Shown piece after piece: positions 25,879 through 35,112 of a DNA stretch of 64,000 nucleotides. The DNA lies in assembly GCA_036480375.1 (NCBI GenBank), contig JAZGGI010000035.1, positions 1 to 64,000 on the forward strand. The letters are read 5' to 3'. Under the pieces are notes generated by a model. It saw only the letters and a program-made list of their open reading frames with translations, did not search any database and had not been told where the DNA came from. Positions within the stretch are counted from its first letter, which is position 1. Every line of letters begins with the position of its first letter. This DNA is from Candidatus Zixiibacteriota bacterium (GTDB taxonomy: Bacteria; Zixibacteria; MSB-5A5; GN15; JAAZOE01). Position numbers and translations under genes: made by a program.

Positions 25879-27321
25879 ATGAGCGATATGAAATTGCAAT
25901 CAGTTAATTGGCAGGATGGGATGCTTATCAATAAAAAGCATCTTTCCGACCAGGAAAAATATTTTGAAGAATTGATTCGCTGGCACGCATTGCGCGTTTC
26001 TGATAATTTCGGTTTAATCCGGAAATCGGCTTCGGGTCAGGGAGCATTATCTCTAAATTTAACATTGGCTGGAAATCGATTGCGGGTCGAAGTCAATCAA
26101 TGCCAGGCGGTGACATCGGAAGGATATTATATCAATGTTGATGAAAACAGAATTATTAAAGGCGAAGCCGATGTTAATGCGACCGTTATACCCGTCTATC
26201 TGGCGGTCAATCCTGAAGCCAAGAAACCGGGAGGCGATCCCGAACCGTCGGAAGATATCCCTCGTTTACCATATCTGACAAATGATTATTCCCTTCATGT
26301 CGGAACGCCTCCGGATTTGCCGCAGGGGTGTTTTATCCAGATTGCCCGGTTGAATATTAACGGCAGCGAAGTTGTGGTTGCGCCCGACTATTATCCCCCG
26401 TGTCTGAATATTTTTGCCGATAGTCGGCTTTCGGAGAAGGCCAGCGAGTTGAAAAATCGGGTGGAGAATTTATTATCGCTATCGACGCGGGCGCATGGGG
26501 CCATTACCGTCAGCGGAACTCTGAAAGGGGAGAGCTCCGGTCTTCAGATCGCATTCAAAGAAACCCTGGGGCGGGTAATTCTGCATCTGGCGGCAAACAA
26601 TGATGGTTTTGTCACCGGCTCCAATGCCGGACATCCTCTCGATATGATCGTTTATTTCAAGAAATTATTCCGGGTCGTTTCAACTCTTTTGAACCTCTAT
26701 CCGGCTTTGAAAGATTACCTGAACGAGAAGTTTTTTACTCGCGAGTTGCGGAGCGATATTGGCAGTTTCTTAGCTTCGATTGATTCTTTTATCTTAATGG
26801 AATATAATCATCAGGATATCGGTGGTATGATACAGGCCATAGATGGGATTTTGAATCCGCTGCGAGACCTGTTTGCCTTTTTGGCTCAGACCAGGAAAGA
26901 AGAGCTGGGCGAACAGGCTATGGCTACAGAGACTTTGACCTATTCCGGGAAGACCTATCGAAACCTGGCTTATTCGGCGAGTCGTCTCGAACAAGTGGGC
27001 GAATTGAGTTACCTGATAATCAATATTACTTCCGCTTCTCCGGTTTCCGATACCGTGATTCTTATGTCGAAATCATTGTTTTCCGATAGTGAATGGCGCA
27101 ATATGCAGGTTCGGCTGGGGATTAATGAGGCCCGGGGATTGGGTGAAACCGATCCGGTCGATATCGATACCCTGGCATTCGGAAATAAAGTCGCTCTCCA
27201 TCCTCGAGATTTATTGGAGTCGTCATCGGTCCATCAGATGACGATGATATTCCGGGGAGCCCCGGATTCTTCGAAGTTTGATGGATTGGGTCAGATGGAT
27301 TTAATTATATATAGTCTTTAA
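25879..27321 (+). CDS. tssK: T6SS baseplate-membrane connector TssK
   Basis: A 480-residue protein with the TssK opening VNWQDGMLINKKHLSDQEKYFEELIRWHAL, matching the usual W..G.ll...hf..q..y.e pattern, and an N-terminal shell-like domain to about 170 (YLAVNPEAKK, GCFIQIARLNI). A helical middle carries NLYPALKDYLNEKFFTREL, and a C-terminal head domain includes VILMSKSLFSDSEWRNM. TssK joins the baseplate to the membrane complex through TssL/TssM. Length is within the family range (about 440-460). It begins after the longest gap in the operon. Confidence 0.87.
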   Translation: MSDMKLQSVNWQDGMLINKKHLSDQEKYFEELIRWHALRVSDNFGLIRKSASGQGALSLNLTLAGNRLRVEVNQCQAVTSEGYYINVDENRIIKGEADVNATVIPVYLAVNPEAKKPGGDPEPSEDIPRLPYLTNDYSLHVGTPPDLPQGCFIQIARLNINGSEVVVAPDYYPPCLNIFADSRLSEKASELKNRVENLLSLSTRAHGAITVSGTLKGESSGLQIAFKETLGRVILHLAANNDGFVTGSNAGHPLDMIVYFKKLFRVVSTLLNLYPALKDYLNEKFFTRELRSDIGSFLASIDSFILMEYNHQDIGGMIQAIDGILNPLRDLFAFLAQTRKEELGEQAMATETLTYSGKTYRNLAYSASRLEQVGELSYLIINITSASPVSDTVILMSKSLFSDSEWRNMQVRLGINEARGLGETDPVDIDTLAFGNKVALHPRDLLESSSVHQMTMIFRGAPDSSKFDGLGQMDLIIYSL

Positions 27322-27344
27322 AGTGACAGACAGGTGCATGAAAT

Positions 27345-28259
27345 TTGGATATTAGATCTTACATTGACGAGCTTTTTGCCTACATCGATACTTTTGAGAA
27401 TCAATACGCCGAGTTTAAGACGGAGGCATTTATACAAACCTATAACGGTATTTACGCCATATTTCAGGCTTTGCGAAAGCAGCGCGATAAGGCGATTAAC
27501 GTTGATCAGTATTTCCTGAGCAAAATACAGAAATCGCCATTGACCTCGTCAGACCTTCGTCAGACCACATTGCAGGTTTTGATTACTTTCTTCGAATCGG
27601 AAGCGGACATTGACGGACAGTCTAATAAATCTTATTTGTATTGCCGCGATCTGCGAGCAAGCAAGCGGGATATCGCGTTTTTTGAGGGACAGCTTCTTAA
27701 TTTACTTTTCAGAGAAGGCAGTCTGAATAATAATTTTCGTTTGAATTTGTTTCTTATGAAAGAGCTGGCGCGGTATTTGAATAAGTTTGGACGGGATGTG
27801 GACGCGGGATTGACTCCCGAGTCGTTTGATGCGATGTCAGATCCGGTCAAGTTTTTGGAACTGGCTCGGAGGAGAATTTCCCTGGGCAAGGAATTATTAA
27901 CAGATCGCAACAGTCTCGAATTTCACCTGCATCGCATTGATGCTTTTTTGAAACTCTCCAAAAAATCCAAACTGAACAATGATTATCTTCAGGAATGGAA
28001 TTACCTGAAGACGACCAGCTTCTGGTCGAAAGTGGCCGAGTTCTTTTCCGAGGTTTGGGGAAAGATCAAAGGCGCTTTCGCAAGTTTCGCTTATTTCAGA
28101 TTGGTGATGAGTCAGCGCTCGGCGGCGTACGGTTTTTACGCGGTTATGATAATCCTGTTTATTTTGCTGGCGTTTTATGTGCCCAATAAATGGATTAGTT
28201 ATTCCGAGGAGACATTGGAGAGATTTAACCAAAAAGCCAGTGAAATTCAGGGCGGGTAG
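27345..28259 (+). CDS. One-TM helical protein in the TssL position
   Basis: A 304-residue protein, almost entirely helical and charged up to about 255, with a single membrane segment at about 262-281 (YGFYAVMIILFILLAFYV) and a short periplasmic tail. The start is TTG with AGGTG upstream; a stop lies just before it in frame and no ATG is near. TssL/DotU proteins likewise have a cytoplasmic helical hook and one C-terminal membrane segment, and the gene lies where tssL lies, between tssK and the large GTPase. But I see no DotU motif, so I call it a positional analogue. A lineage-specific membrane subunit such as those replacing TssJLM in T6SS(iii) is equally possible. Confidence 0.65.
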   Translation: MDIRSYIDELFAYIDTFENQYAEFKTEAFIQTYNGIYAIFQALRKQRDKAINVDQYFLSKIQKSPLTSSDLRQTTLQVLITFFESEADIDGQSNKSYLYCRDLRASKRDIAFFEGQLLNLLFREGSLNNNFRLNLFLMKELARYLNKFGRDVDAGLTPESFDAMSDPVKFLELARRRISLGKELLTDRNSLEFHLHRIDAFLKLSKKSKLNNDYLQEWNYLKTTSFWSKVAEFFSEVWGKIKGAFASFAYFRLVMSQRSAAYGFYAVMIILFILLAFYVPNKWISYSEETLERFNQKASEIQGG

Positions 28260-28265
28260 TTGACG

Positions 28266-30464
28266 ATGAAATTGGGCAAGATTTTCAAATTTTTCAAAAA
28301 GGGCGCCAAAGCAGCCGGCGGGGCTAAAGGCAAAAAAGGCGAGACTCCATCTCACTGGCCGTCGGGAACTCGAATCGGTATTTATGGCCATTCCAATTCG
28401 GGTAAGACGGTATATTTTACAGTCCTCAATGAAGAGTGTAAAATCTCCAAACGATTGCAGATATCGGTAACCGATAATATTACCGCCGGTGAGTTTTTAT
28501 CGAATTATCGTTCACTCTGGGGATTGGGGACGGCGGCCGATGCCGGGACTGTCGTTGATTTTCAAAGCGAGAAGAAATTCCCCGACCCGACTCCATCGGA
28601 TAAATTGCTTCAATTCAACGCTATCCTCGATCGCAGCAAAAAAATCTCGATTGTGGCCTATGATTATGGCGGCAGGGCAATCGCGATAACGGGTCAGAAT
28701 GATCTGGCTGACAAAGTCATAGATTATATGACGGGATGCGATGGGATTCTGTTTTTCTATGATCCCAAGATTATGGGAGCCGAACTCGAAAGCCAGGCTC
28801 ACGTGGCGTCGTTTATTAATATTCTTGAAAAACTGGCGCCGTTGAAATCAAGATTGCCAATTCCTATCGGGATAGTTATTACAAAGTCCGATATTCTGCC
28901 GGGGTTTTCCGGAGAGGACCAGGTTTCACTGATAAAAGCAGAAGATGAGTATCTGGCGTCTGAGGATTTTGAATCATTTCTCGAAAAGATACTGGCCGAT
29001 CCCAGAATAAATTCCAATGCTTCCTGGGCCGGTTCGGTCAGGAATATTCTGATTAGATTGAAAGATTTCTTTCGGGTTGTTCTGGAGAGAACTCTCGACT
29101 TTCAGATATTTTTTATTTCGGCGACGGGACAGACACCGGAGAAAATCGGAGCCGATATTGGGCGGTCGATTTATGCTCCTCCGGAGAGGATACGTCCGAT
29201 AGGTGTTAAAGAGCCGTTTTACTGGCTTTTGAATTCAATCGTAAGAAGCAAGCGGATTTCCAAAGTAAGGTCATTGGCCAAGCTGGTCGCGACGATAAGC
29301 ATAATTTGGTGTGTCGTATTTTCAATTCCTTTTCTATATCATCATAATTTTTTACTGCCCCGGACGGAACGGGTTGAGGAAAACATTATTTCGGCCTATG
29401 ATGGCAAGATATTCAATACGACCGACAGGGAGAGAAGGCGGATAATTCAGGCTTATGACAAATATGAGCGATCGTGGGCGGTAAAATGGTTTTTTGACAA
29501 GTATCAGGCGCCGTCGCAGAGGATTCGGGAAGCGTATAGGAGGTTTAATCAGCAGGAAGCGATTCAACTTCTCAATGGCCATATTTCCAGGATGGCGGCC
29601 GTTGTAGCCGATACGAATTTATGGCCCAGGTTAAATCCATCCGATCAGTCTTTGATACTCGCCCCTGAGCATAACAGTCTGTTGGAATCTCTGCAAAGCT
29701 ATCATCAGGGAGACGAGTCTTCGATCCTTTACAAGCGCAGTGGACGGGCATTGGTATATTGGGATTTGTTCGCTCAGGGAGTAACCAACCCTAACGATAC
29801 GGCCGTGTGGCAAACGATTCAACAGCAGGTTCAGACGGATCGCGGGCTTTACGGGCAAGAATTATCCAAAGAAGAAATGGCCCTTGGCGATGTTTTATCC
29901 GAACGAAAGATAAAGAAAGTCCAAAAAGTCGCCGCCAAGAAAGCGGCAGTAGAATTGGGCGATTTGATTGATAAGGTCAACGGGAATGATTCCCCGTCCT
30001 ACCGGCTTGATCGGGCGGTCGCTGAACTCAGGACGATTAAAAGTCAACTTGACAGCGAGGCCGACAAGGCCAATCTGAAAATGATAAATAATTATATTTC
30101 CGACGCCAAAAAATGGTGGAATCCGAGAACCTATACTTATAAAGTCGAGAGTATTCCGGGAGACGGGCATCTGCATGTTGAGGTGACATCCAGGGGCAAA
30201 GACCCAGCCTGGGCGGAGCAAACCCAGGTTTTGTCCGGATTCGAATATAAGCTGACATGGAAAAAAGGCGACGTGATTCATATCGCGCTCGATACTCTGG
30301 GGGCCGCGGAGATGTGGGGACGTGATGCGAGCGATAAGAAGATTTTGAAAAGTGATTTTTCTATATTTGACATGGACGGCGAAATTTCGTTTGATAATAT
30401 AGGCAAGAAAATTATTATTACTTTCAATCCGGGACTCAAAGGAAGGATGCCGGAGTTGAAGTAG
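28266..30464 (+). CDS. TssM-like membrane GTPase, shortened
   Basis: A 732-residue protein; I use the ATG at 28266 rather than a TTG six bases earlier. After a Lys/Gly-rich start there is a GTPase domain: P-loop GHSNSGKT (41-48), YDYGG (about 131-135) as the switch II DxxG and TKSD (206-209) as the base-specificity motif. One membrane segment lies at about 336-358. The rest (about 360-732) is a helical region rich in Arg and Gln followed by a small beta domain, presumably periplasmic. TssM/IcmF has two or three TMs, an inserted NTPase domain and about 1100-1200 residues. Here the GTPase comes first and only one TM follows, so it looks like a minimal analogue or an independent replacement. Confidence 0.7.
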   Translation: MKLGKIFKFFKKGAKAAGGAKGKKGETPSHWPSGTRIGIYGHSNSGKTVYFTVLNEECKISKRLQISVTDNITAGEFLSNYRSLWGLGTAADAGTVVDFQSEKKFPDPTPSDKLLQFNAILDRSKKISIVAYDYGGRAIAITGQNDLADKVIDYMTGCDGILFFYDPKIMGAELESQAHVASFINILEKLAPLKSRLPIPIGIVITKSDILPGFSGEDQVSLIKAEDEYLASEDFESFLEKILADPRINSNASWAGSVRNILIRLKDFFRVVLERTLDFQIFFISATGQTPEKIGADIGRSIYAPPERIRPIGVKEPFYWLLNSIVRSKRISKVRSLAKLVATISIIWCVVFSIPFLYHHNFLLPRTERVEENIISAYDGKIFNTTDRERRRIIQAYDKYERSWAVKWFFDKYQAPSQRIREAYRRFNQQEAIQLLNGHISRMAAVVADTNLWPRLNPSDQSLILAPEHNSLLESLQSYHQGDESSILYKRSGRALVYWDLFAQGVTNPNDTAVWQTIQQQVQTDRGLYGQELSKEEMALGDVLSERKIKKVQKVAAKKAAVELGDLIDKVNGNDSPSYRLDRAVAELRTIKSQLDSEADKANLKMINNYISDAKKWWNPRTYTYKVESIPGDGHLHVEVTSRGKDPAWAEQTQVLSGFEYKLTWKKGDVIHIALDTLGAAEMWGRDASDKKILKSDFSIFDMDGEISFDNIGKKIIITFNPGLKGRMPELK

Positions 30465-30492
30465 AACCTGTCAAGGTTGAGGAGTTGGTATA

Positions 30493-31020
30493 ATGAAATT
30501 CAACACAATATATAGAAATTCGTTTTGCGTGGGGCTGGTTGTGTTTTTCTGGTTTGCATTTACGGCCTTGTCATTTGGAGCCACGCTGCAGCTTCCGCAG
30601 GGAACCGACGTGAAGTTGAAATTCGCTCCGGGAATTAAGATTTCTTCGGGAAACATGAGTGCCGATGTACCGATTATTTGTTACCTCGCCGAGCCGATTC
30701 AAATCGGGGGAAAGACGGTTGTGGAAGAAGGGGCGCAGGCGATGGCCAAAGTTGCCGAAGTGAAACCGGCCGGTAAAGGCGGGAAAGGCGGCTATATCAA
30801 GGTTGAGTTTATTGAATTTGAGACAAAAGGCGAATACAATACGGTTGACGGTTCGAAAATTAAGTTGACCGGGTATATTGACAATACCGGGAAGAATAAG
30901 AAAACCTTGTCATATCTATTCATCTTCGGGCTATTCATCAAGGGTAGTCAGGGTGAGATAAATACCGCTTCTATTTATACCGTAAAAACAGCGGGAAATA
31001 CGATTCTGGAAAGTAAATAG
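30493..31020 (+). CDS. Small exported protein at the end of the T6SS operon
   Basis: A 175-residue protein with a signal peptide (hydrophobic core about 13-28, FGA cleavage) and a beta-rich mature part starting LQLPQGTDVKLKFAPG and containing GGKGGYIKVEFIEFETKG. The GAGGAG ribosome site is good. It is the last gene before the terminator and 28 bases after the TssM-like gene. TssJ, the usual outer-membrane partner of TssM, is a lipoprotein with a transthyretin fold; this protein has no lipobox cysteine but could play a related periplasmic part. I do not recognise the family. Confidence 0.65.
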   Translation: MKFNTIYRNSFCVGLVVFFWFAFTALSFGATLQLPQGTDVKLKFAPGIKISSGNMSADVPIICYLAEPIQIGGKTVVEEGAQAMAKVAEVKPAGKGGKGGYIKVEFIEFETKGEYNTVDGSKIKLTGYIDNTGKNKKTLSYLFIFGLFIKGSQGEINTASIYTVKTAGNTILESK

Positions 31021-31046
31021 ATTTTAATCTATTCTGAATTTCGATA

Positions 31047-31073
31047 AGGCGGTCCGAATGGCCGCCTTTTTTT
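31047..31073 (+). terminator. Rho-independent terminator of the T6SS operon
   Basis: AGGCGGTC (31047-31054) faces GGCCGCCT (31060-31067) in an 8-bp stem with a G-T pair and a 5-base loop, followed by seven T. It ends the plus-strand T6SS operon and overlaps the stop codon of the convergent gene. Confidence 0.85.
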
Positions 31074-33048
31074 ATTGGACAATTTCGATTTCAGCTTTGA
31101 CTACATAGGCGTCATATCCGCCCGAGCCAAAAGATTCCGTGGCGCCAACTATTATAATTTTGTTTTCGGGAAGATTCAATATATCGAAGGCTTCGTCATT
31201 ACCGCGGCCGCCAAAGGTCGTAAAAAGTACTTGGTTGCCGGCCTCATCTATTTTGAGAAGGCAGGCGTCGCTGTTGCCTGCACCTTCCGAACCGGTCGCG
31301 CCGCCGATGAGATACCCGCCGTCTCCGGCGGTTATGATTGAACTGCCGTAATCATATCCGGCTCCGCCATAAGTCTTTTGCCAAACGAAGTCGCCTGCCT
31401 CGTTTATCTTGATAAGATAAATGTCGCAGCTTCCGACGCCGTAAGAAAAGGTGTAACCGCATAATAAATATCCACCATCCGGAGCGGCAATTATTGATTT
31501 TATCCAATCACGCATATCGCCGCCATAAGTGTTTTCCCAGATGATATCTCCCTGTTCGCTTATTTTTGCGGCATAAATATCGAAATCGCCGGTTTGTTGT
31601 GATCCGGTAACTCCCGTTATTATATAGCCATTGTCTGAAGCCGGAATGGCCGACATACCTTCATCATAATCATTGAGATGAATTGTTTTTTCCCAAATCG
31701 ATGTTCCGTTTTGACTAGTTTTAATAATATAAATATCGCTTCCATGAACGGAATAACGATTGGCTTGTCCCGTCAGTAAATATCCTACGGTATTGGTCGG
31801 GATGATGGAATTACTACGGTCATTTTTAGTATAGCCAAAACTATTTTGCCAGACAACCAGACCGTGAGCATTGACTTTTAACAGATAGGCATCGACGCCG
31901 CCATTGCCAAATGAACTTGTCCAACCGGTTATGACTACTCCATCGGATTCGATAATCAAATCATAGCCGCCGTCGTTACCTGAACCTCCAATGGTTTTTT
32001 CCAGAAGAGGTCGACCGGTTGAGTCGATATTAATTAAATAGATATCCCAATTCTGAGAAGAAGGCAGAATACCGCCCGCACTGGCAAGCGTTTGCCCGAC
32101 GATTGTGAAGGAACCGTCTTGATTTTGACCGATGCTATTGCCCCAATTTTCTCCTGATTTGCCGAAGGTCGTTTGCCAGATTATGTTAGTGAGGGTATCA
32201 TCGCCGGTCGGGATATCTCGGAATAGTTCAATCAGGGCGCCGTCAACGGCGATGTCGGCAATTGCAATCGAGTCACCGATAAGCTCAGTTGCCTGATATA
32301 ATTGAAGGGACATAACCGCGACATCAGAGGTTAAGGCCGTCGCCGAATGAGTTCGAAAATAAAATGTTACCAAAGTGCCATATCCTGATGTATCTGTGAG
32401 TGAAACAGGGGTAGTACCCTGCAGGATGTTTATCGCAACAGATGTGGCGGAATATTCAGATAAAAGTCGCGTATCGGTATTGGCGTTGGCCTTAAGGATT
32501 ACCGAATCCGGAATAACCAATCCATCCGTCCCGGCAAAATCAAGACTGAACGATATGGTTGACAGGTTCTTCAGTTTATATGCCTGAACGTCGACGGTAA
32601 ACGGTTCCCCCATTAAGATATTAGTATAACGCGGCGTAATGTTAAGCATCGGTATGGCAGGATACATTTGAATATCGAGATTAATGGCACTGTTTTCGGT
32701 GACATCTGAGACGGTTTCGCCACGATAGATAACGCGGCCGTCAAGGGTTAATCCTTCGAGTAAAAAATGTCTTTGAGGCCCGGCGGGGACTTCGACCTGG
32801 CATTCCAGGACGCCTTCAAGAGGGGTTATTATAACTTCAATAGGTTCAAAATCGTTACCGCTGACCGTTAACCTGTAAAAATCGGGATTGAAAGCGGCGG
32901 CATGATTAGGCTTATATCCAAATGAGATTTTTAGATAAAGAGTATTATCGTGATTTATAATTTTATCCGAACAGCCCAGATTTAAAAATAATAATAGAAC
33001 AACAATCCCCCAACCAATCGCCGCGTTCTTTACACCCCGTGATTTCAC
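31072..33048 (-). CDS. Lipoprotein: cohesin-like domain plus seven-bladed propeller
   Basis: A 658-residue lipoprotein (FLNLGC, Cys26). It starts with GTG, supported by GGGAGG six bases upstream. Residues 35-130 are a beta domain with VPAGPQRHF. Residues about 135-275 look like a cohesin domain: PRYTNILMGEPFTVDVQAYKLKNLSTISFSLDF, then a run of strands to VDGALIELF. From about 290 there are seven repeats of a blade ending in W.K(T).GG...D.G.S I and G.Y..L.KI...G, a typical SBBP-like propeller. The first two modules are paralogous to the whole protein at 33112. The protein would sit on the outer membrane and may hold dockerin proteins. Cohesin assignment is by eye. Confidence 0.75.
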   Translation of the reverse strand: MKSRGVKNAAIGWGIVVLLLFLNLGCSDKIINHDNTLYLKISFGYKPNHAAAFNPDFYRLTVSGNDFEPIEVIITPLEGVLECQVEVPAGPQRHFLLEGLTLDGRVIYRGETVSDVTENSAINLDIQMYPAIPMLNITPRYTNILMGEPFTVDVQAYKLKNLSTISFSLDFAGTDGLVIPDSVILKANANTDTRLLSEYSATSVAINILQGTTPVSLTDTSGYGTLVTFYFRTHSATALTSDVAVMSLQLYQATELIGDSIAIADIAVDGALIELFRDIPTGDDTLTNIIWQTTFGKSGENWGNSIGQNQDGSFTIVGQTLASAGGILPSSQNWDIYLINIDSTGRPLLEKTIGGSGNDGGYDLIIESDGVVITGWTSSFGNGGVDAYLLKVNAHGLVVWQNSFGYTKNDRSNSIIPTNTVGYLLTGQANRYSVHGSDIYIIKTSQNGTSIWEKTIHLNDYDEGMSAIPASDNGYIITGVTGSQQTGDFDIYAAKISEQGDIIWENTYGGDMRDWIKSIIAAPDGGYLLCGYTFSYGVGSCDIYLIKINEAGDFVWQKTYGGAGYDYGSSIITAGDGGYLIGGATGSEGAGNSDACLLKIDEAGNQVLFTTFGGRGNDEAFDILNLPENKIIIVGATESFGSGGYDAYVVKAEIEIVQ

Positions 33049-33111
33049 CTGAAACCTCCCGCCGGGAATTACCGGATTGGCTGATTTGGGCGCCCGATGG
33101 ACATTCAGCGC

Positions 33112-33960
33112 CTACTGAGGAAATATAAGGAATATTTCAGATTCGTCAACATATACCGAGTTGACAGGGATGGGGCCTTGATCGGAATTGCCATACATGC
33201 TCTGAATTACAGCGGTGATTTTTACTGTGGCTGTATCAAACTGCCAATCGGCATAAGTACGAAATATAGAGCGAGCCAACTGGGCGTCGCCATTAACGTT
33301 ATCAGTTAATGACCAGACTACCTGGCTGGTATCATACCTGATCCAGGCTCCGATCGCCGTGCCCTCGTGCCAGACATCGCAGCTATCACAAAGAGTTATG
33401 CCTCTGGTTGTATACATGATTTCCATCGGACCGGTTTGCGTTACCATAAGGTCAATGGAAATACTACCAAGATCGGGGATGTTAAACAGATTTATATCTA
33501 TTATAACGCTATCGCCCATAACAACTTCACTGTAATGAGGCGTAAAGTTGAGCATGGACCCGAAAGGGCGGAGTTCGATAGGTAGTTCAATAGCGCTATC
33601 GGGTAGTATATCAGTTACGGCTGAGCCGTAATACAAAGGCTGATTGGTAGCATCATAGACCTGAATTGTAAAAGTCCTATCGGAACCGGCTGGGACAATG
33701 ATCTCACCTATCATAAAACCGTCGATATATTCCAAAGTATCGACCAGAGTCGAATCTATATCGCGGGCATTGACCGCCAAAAGACCATGTGTCACGAGAG
33801 CCGATAGTTTTGAGGATGGAATTTTTGTATTGATACTAACGGCTGTGTATTCGGCATTATTCGTGTTAGTAATTCTTTCAGAACAACCGCCTATCCAATA
33901 TACAATGAGGCCTAAACAAGCCAGAAGTATCAGTTTTTTATAAGACGTAAATTTCCGCAT
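33112..33960 (-). CDS. Lipoprotein with cohesin-like domain
   Basis: A 282-residue lipoprotein (YWIGGC, Cys26). Residues about 35-128 match the N-terminal module of the protein at 31072, including VPAGSDRTFTIQV, and lead into SMLNFTPHYSEVVMGDSVIIDINLFNIPDLGSISIDL, the start of a cohesin-like domain that fills the rest. Two cysteines (CDSCD) lie in a loop that the paralogue lacks. There is no propeller. It lies 12 bases after the beta-barrel gene and 63 before the larger lipoprotein, in one operon. Probable role: display of dockerin-bearing proteins on the cell surface. That role is inference. Confidence 0.7.
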   Translation of the reverse strand: MRKFTSYKKLILLACLGLIVYWIGGCSERITNTNNAEYTAVSINTKIPSSKLSALVTHGLLAVNARDIDSTLVDTLEYIDGFMIGEIIVPAGSDRTFTIQVYDATNQPLYYGSAVTDILPDSAIELPIELRPFGSMLNFTPHYSEVVMGDSVIIDINLFNIPDLGSISIDLMVTQTGPMEIMYTTRGITLCDSCDVWHEGTAIGAWIRYDTSQVVWSLTDNVNGDAQLARSIFRTYADWQFDTATVKITAVIQSMYGNSDQGPIPVNSVYVDESEIFLIFPQ

Positions 33961-33972
33961 AGTTTTTCTCTT

Positions 33973-35112
33973 TTAAAAGGCGGCGATAAGACCACCGGTT
34001 ATTTGAAATCCACTCAGTTTAATTTTGGCGCCATCGGCATCGCCGGTGAAGTAAGTCACTCCAGTATTAAAATCAACGCCTTCGCCAATATTTCGTGCGT
34101 ACTCTCCACCAAATCCAAAAATCGCGGAACTTCCTTGCTTATTGTCATCTTCAAATTCATTGTTTCCGATTACTCTCAATTGTACGAGTGGTGTGAAAGA
34201 CCATAATTTATCGGGGTGATAAACCAGAGCGGTATTTATGAAAAATTCATTTCCATAAAGGCGCAATTGCTCAAACACTTCTTCATTATTGTCATAATTT
34301 GTTATTCGACCCCTCAGGAGTAAAGCAACATTTCCCAAATAGCTGTATTTTGGCTTATGCGTTTCAAATCCCGTTGAAATTTCAAATTGGCTTGAAGGTT
34401 TTCTTAGTTTCTGCCCATCGGCTTTATCGGCGGAGAAAAGAGAAAATGTCATTGACGCCGAAAAAACGGTATTCCCTTTTTTAGTGTCGCCGTTGGCTGA
34501 CAGGCTAATCATATCGCCGGGATCATAGTCGCCAAGACTATCAAAAGGATTATATTCTCCGAGATATTGATAAGAAATCGTTCCTCCAAGTCGTGACACA
34601 CCGTTGGAGGCCGCTCCACCGAAAAGGAGATTTACTCCCATCCCTTCGCCCAGGCGCCGCACCGGAAATGATAGATAATTTAGGGATAGGAGATTCATCA
34701 CGATCAATTCTTCGCCAAGGTTTAATTTTTTCTTTCCAGTGGGAAGATTTAATCCGAGACTGAATAGAAACCTATCGTCAGAAAGGGAATGATTTACCAT
34801 CAAACGAAGGTCGCCAAGACCGGAAAGGCTGTTTTCGGTTCCGTCATTCAATTCAACTCCACCGGATATACTAGCGGCATGATAACGCAGTTCCCAGTTG
34901 TCCCGAAGGGGTAAAAAACCGTTTACAGGAATCATAAATTGGTTAACGGTAAGACTATTGCCATTTTCGTAATCAACACTCCAATTGGTATAGGTCATTC
35001 GCGCCTTGACTGAGGCCGATTGACCGTATACAATTTGGGCGGATGCAGTCTGAATGTTGCCAATTAGAATGGCGCATATTATAACTGCTAAGATTATTTT
35101 ACCAGTTTGCAT
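33973..35112 (-). CDS. Outer-membrane beta-barrel protein
   Basis: A 379-residue protein. I take the ATG at 35112, which starts MQTGKIILAVIICAILIGNI and gives a signal peptide cleaved at ASA-Q; it overlaps the preceding gene by 14 bases. The mature part has many amphipathic strands alternating with Gly/Asn/Asp turns, LPTGKKKLNLGEE, TGFETHKPKYSYLGNVALLLRGR and a last strand ending in FQITGGLIAAF, i.e. a C-terminal aromatic/aliphatic strand as in outer-membrane barrels. It resembles MetA-pathway or phenol-degradation type transporters only in style. Its neighbours, two CsgG-like proteins and two lipoproteins, suggest a surface export or display unit. Confidence 0.7.
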   Translation of the reverse strand: MQTGKIILAVIICAILIGNIQTASAQIVYGQSASVKARMTYTNWSVDYENGNSLTVNQFMIPVNGFLPLRDNWELRYHAASISGGVELNDGTENSLSGLGDLRLMVNHSLSDDRFLFSLGLNLPTGKKKLNLGEELIVMNLLSLNYLSFPVRRLGEGMGVNLLFGGAASNGVSRLGGTISYQYLGEYNPFDSLGDYDPGDMISLSANGDTKKGNTVFSASMTFSLFSADKADGQKLRKPSSQFEISTGFETHKPKYSYLGNVALLLRGRITNYDNNEEVFEQLRLYGNEFFINTALVYHPDKLWSFTPLVQLRVIGNNEFEDDNKQGSSAIFGFGGEYARNIGEGVDFNTGVTYFTGDADGAKIKLSGFQITGGLIAAF

